Of a stretch of 10,356 bases of DNA, positions 7,628 through 10,356 are shown one piece after another (position 1 is the stretch's first letter; each line of letters opens with the position of its first letter). Under the pieces are notes generated by a model. The model had not been told where the DNA came from and did not search any database. It worked only from the letters and a program-made list of their open reading frames with translations. The stretch covers positions 1 through 10,356 of the forward strand of contig JANYBA010000082.1 of NCBI GenBank assembly GCA_025360985.1. Reading direction: 5' to 3'. Both the position numbers and the translations under genes were made by a program. Source of the stretch: Gammaproteobacteria bacterium. Its GTDB lineage: Bacteria; Pseudomonadota; Gammaproteobacteria; Xanthomonadales; Xanthomonadaceae.

Positions 7628-7628
<1 letters not shown>
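4830..7628 (+). CDS. FimX-like response regulator: pseudo-receiver, receiver, degenerate GGDEF, degenerate EAL
   Basis: A 932-aa cytoplasmic protein. Residues 1-110 form an unrecognised helical region, followed by an acidic stretch and a proline-rich linker (about 178-236, including seven consecutive Pro). Residues 255-375 look like a receiver lacking the acidic pair and the Lys (Asp306 remains, Lys replaced near D360). Residues 383-500 are a canonical receiver: E389-D390-D391, phospho-acceptor D433, S463, K485. The GGDEF domain (about 517-650) starts with DPATGM but has GDGSY (589-593) in place of GGDEF, so cyclase activity is unlikely. The EAL domain (about 685-930) keeps YQP (701-703) and the terminal FIQG, but has QLL (716-718) for EAL, T774 for the catalytic Asn and GQFQ (836-839) for DDFG. 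Phosphodiesterase activity is therefore unlikely. The C-terminus resembles Pseudomonas FimX, a c-di-GMP-binding regulator of type IV pili. The TGA stop overlaps the next ATG by one base. Confidence 0.9.
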
Positions 7629-10294
<2,666 letters not shown>

Positions 10295-10315
10295 GTTATC
10301 TGGCCCTGGCTCGCG

Positions 10316-10332
10316 GCGCGGTCGTGCCGCGC
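10316..10332 (+). terminator. Possible terminator stem-loop after the kinase gene
   Basis: GCGCGG (10316-10321), loop TCGTG, CCGCGC (10327-10332): a perfect 6-bp GC stem 21 bases after the stop. No T tract follows, so it is at best a weak intrinsic terminator or an mRNA 3' stem. The remaining bases up to 10356 show nothing else. Confidence 0.25.
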
Positions 10333-10356
10333 GCTACGTCGGTCTAGCCGATGCCG

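Noticed and set aside
10295..10356. A further gene or RNA after the kinase
   Set aside because: Only 62 bases remain, with a weak GC stem and no credible start or RNA signature.

Overview
This window is very GC-rich and densely coding, and it looks chromosomal. The protein families and their order (DUF6776, bactofilin, ErpA, NudC, AmpE on one strand, next to a FimX-like GGDEF/EAL protein and a hybrid kinase) suggest a gammaproteobacterium of the Xanthomonadales (Lysobacteraceae or Rhodanobacteraceae type). That assignment rests on recognising the families, not on a database search. I see no mobile elements, tRNA or rRNA genes, or CRISPR arrays.

Layout. Positions 1-1341 (+) hold the 3' part of a membrane fusion protein: the second half of an LplT-like MFS transporter joined to a PlsC-type acyltransferase. 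It converges on a five-gene minus-strand cluster running from about 4698 down to 1338: a coiled-coil DUF6776 membrane protein, a bactofilin, the A-type Fe-S carrier ErpA, the NADH pyrophosphatase NudC, and the membrane protein AmpE. Gaps are 1, 30, -4 and 46 bp, so it is probably one operon. The last codon of AmpE and that of the fusion protein share a single CTAG.

A divergent intergenic region (about 4699-4829) carries a perfect 12-bp palindrome and only weak promoter-like sequences. Downstream, two large plus-strand signalling genes overlap by one base (TGATG). The first (4830-7628) encodes a 932-aa protein: unrecognised N-terminal region, proline-rich linker, pseudo-receiver, canonical receiver, degenerate GGDEF, degenerate EAL. 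The second (7628-10294) encodes an 888-aa membrane hybrid histidine kinase: two TM helices, HisKA, HATPase, pseudo-receiver, canonical receiver, proline-rich linker, Hpt.

Working model (inference): the kinase runs an internal His-Asp-His relay that ends at its Hpt. The Hpt then phosphorylates the intact receiver of the partner protein, whose catalytically dead GGDEF/EAL module probably acts as a c-di-GMP-binding or protein-interaction output, as in FimX of Pseudomonas, which controls type IV pili. This two-gene system, with a pseudo-receiver plus receiver and a long proline linker in both partners, is the most interesting part of the window.
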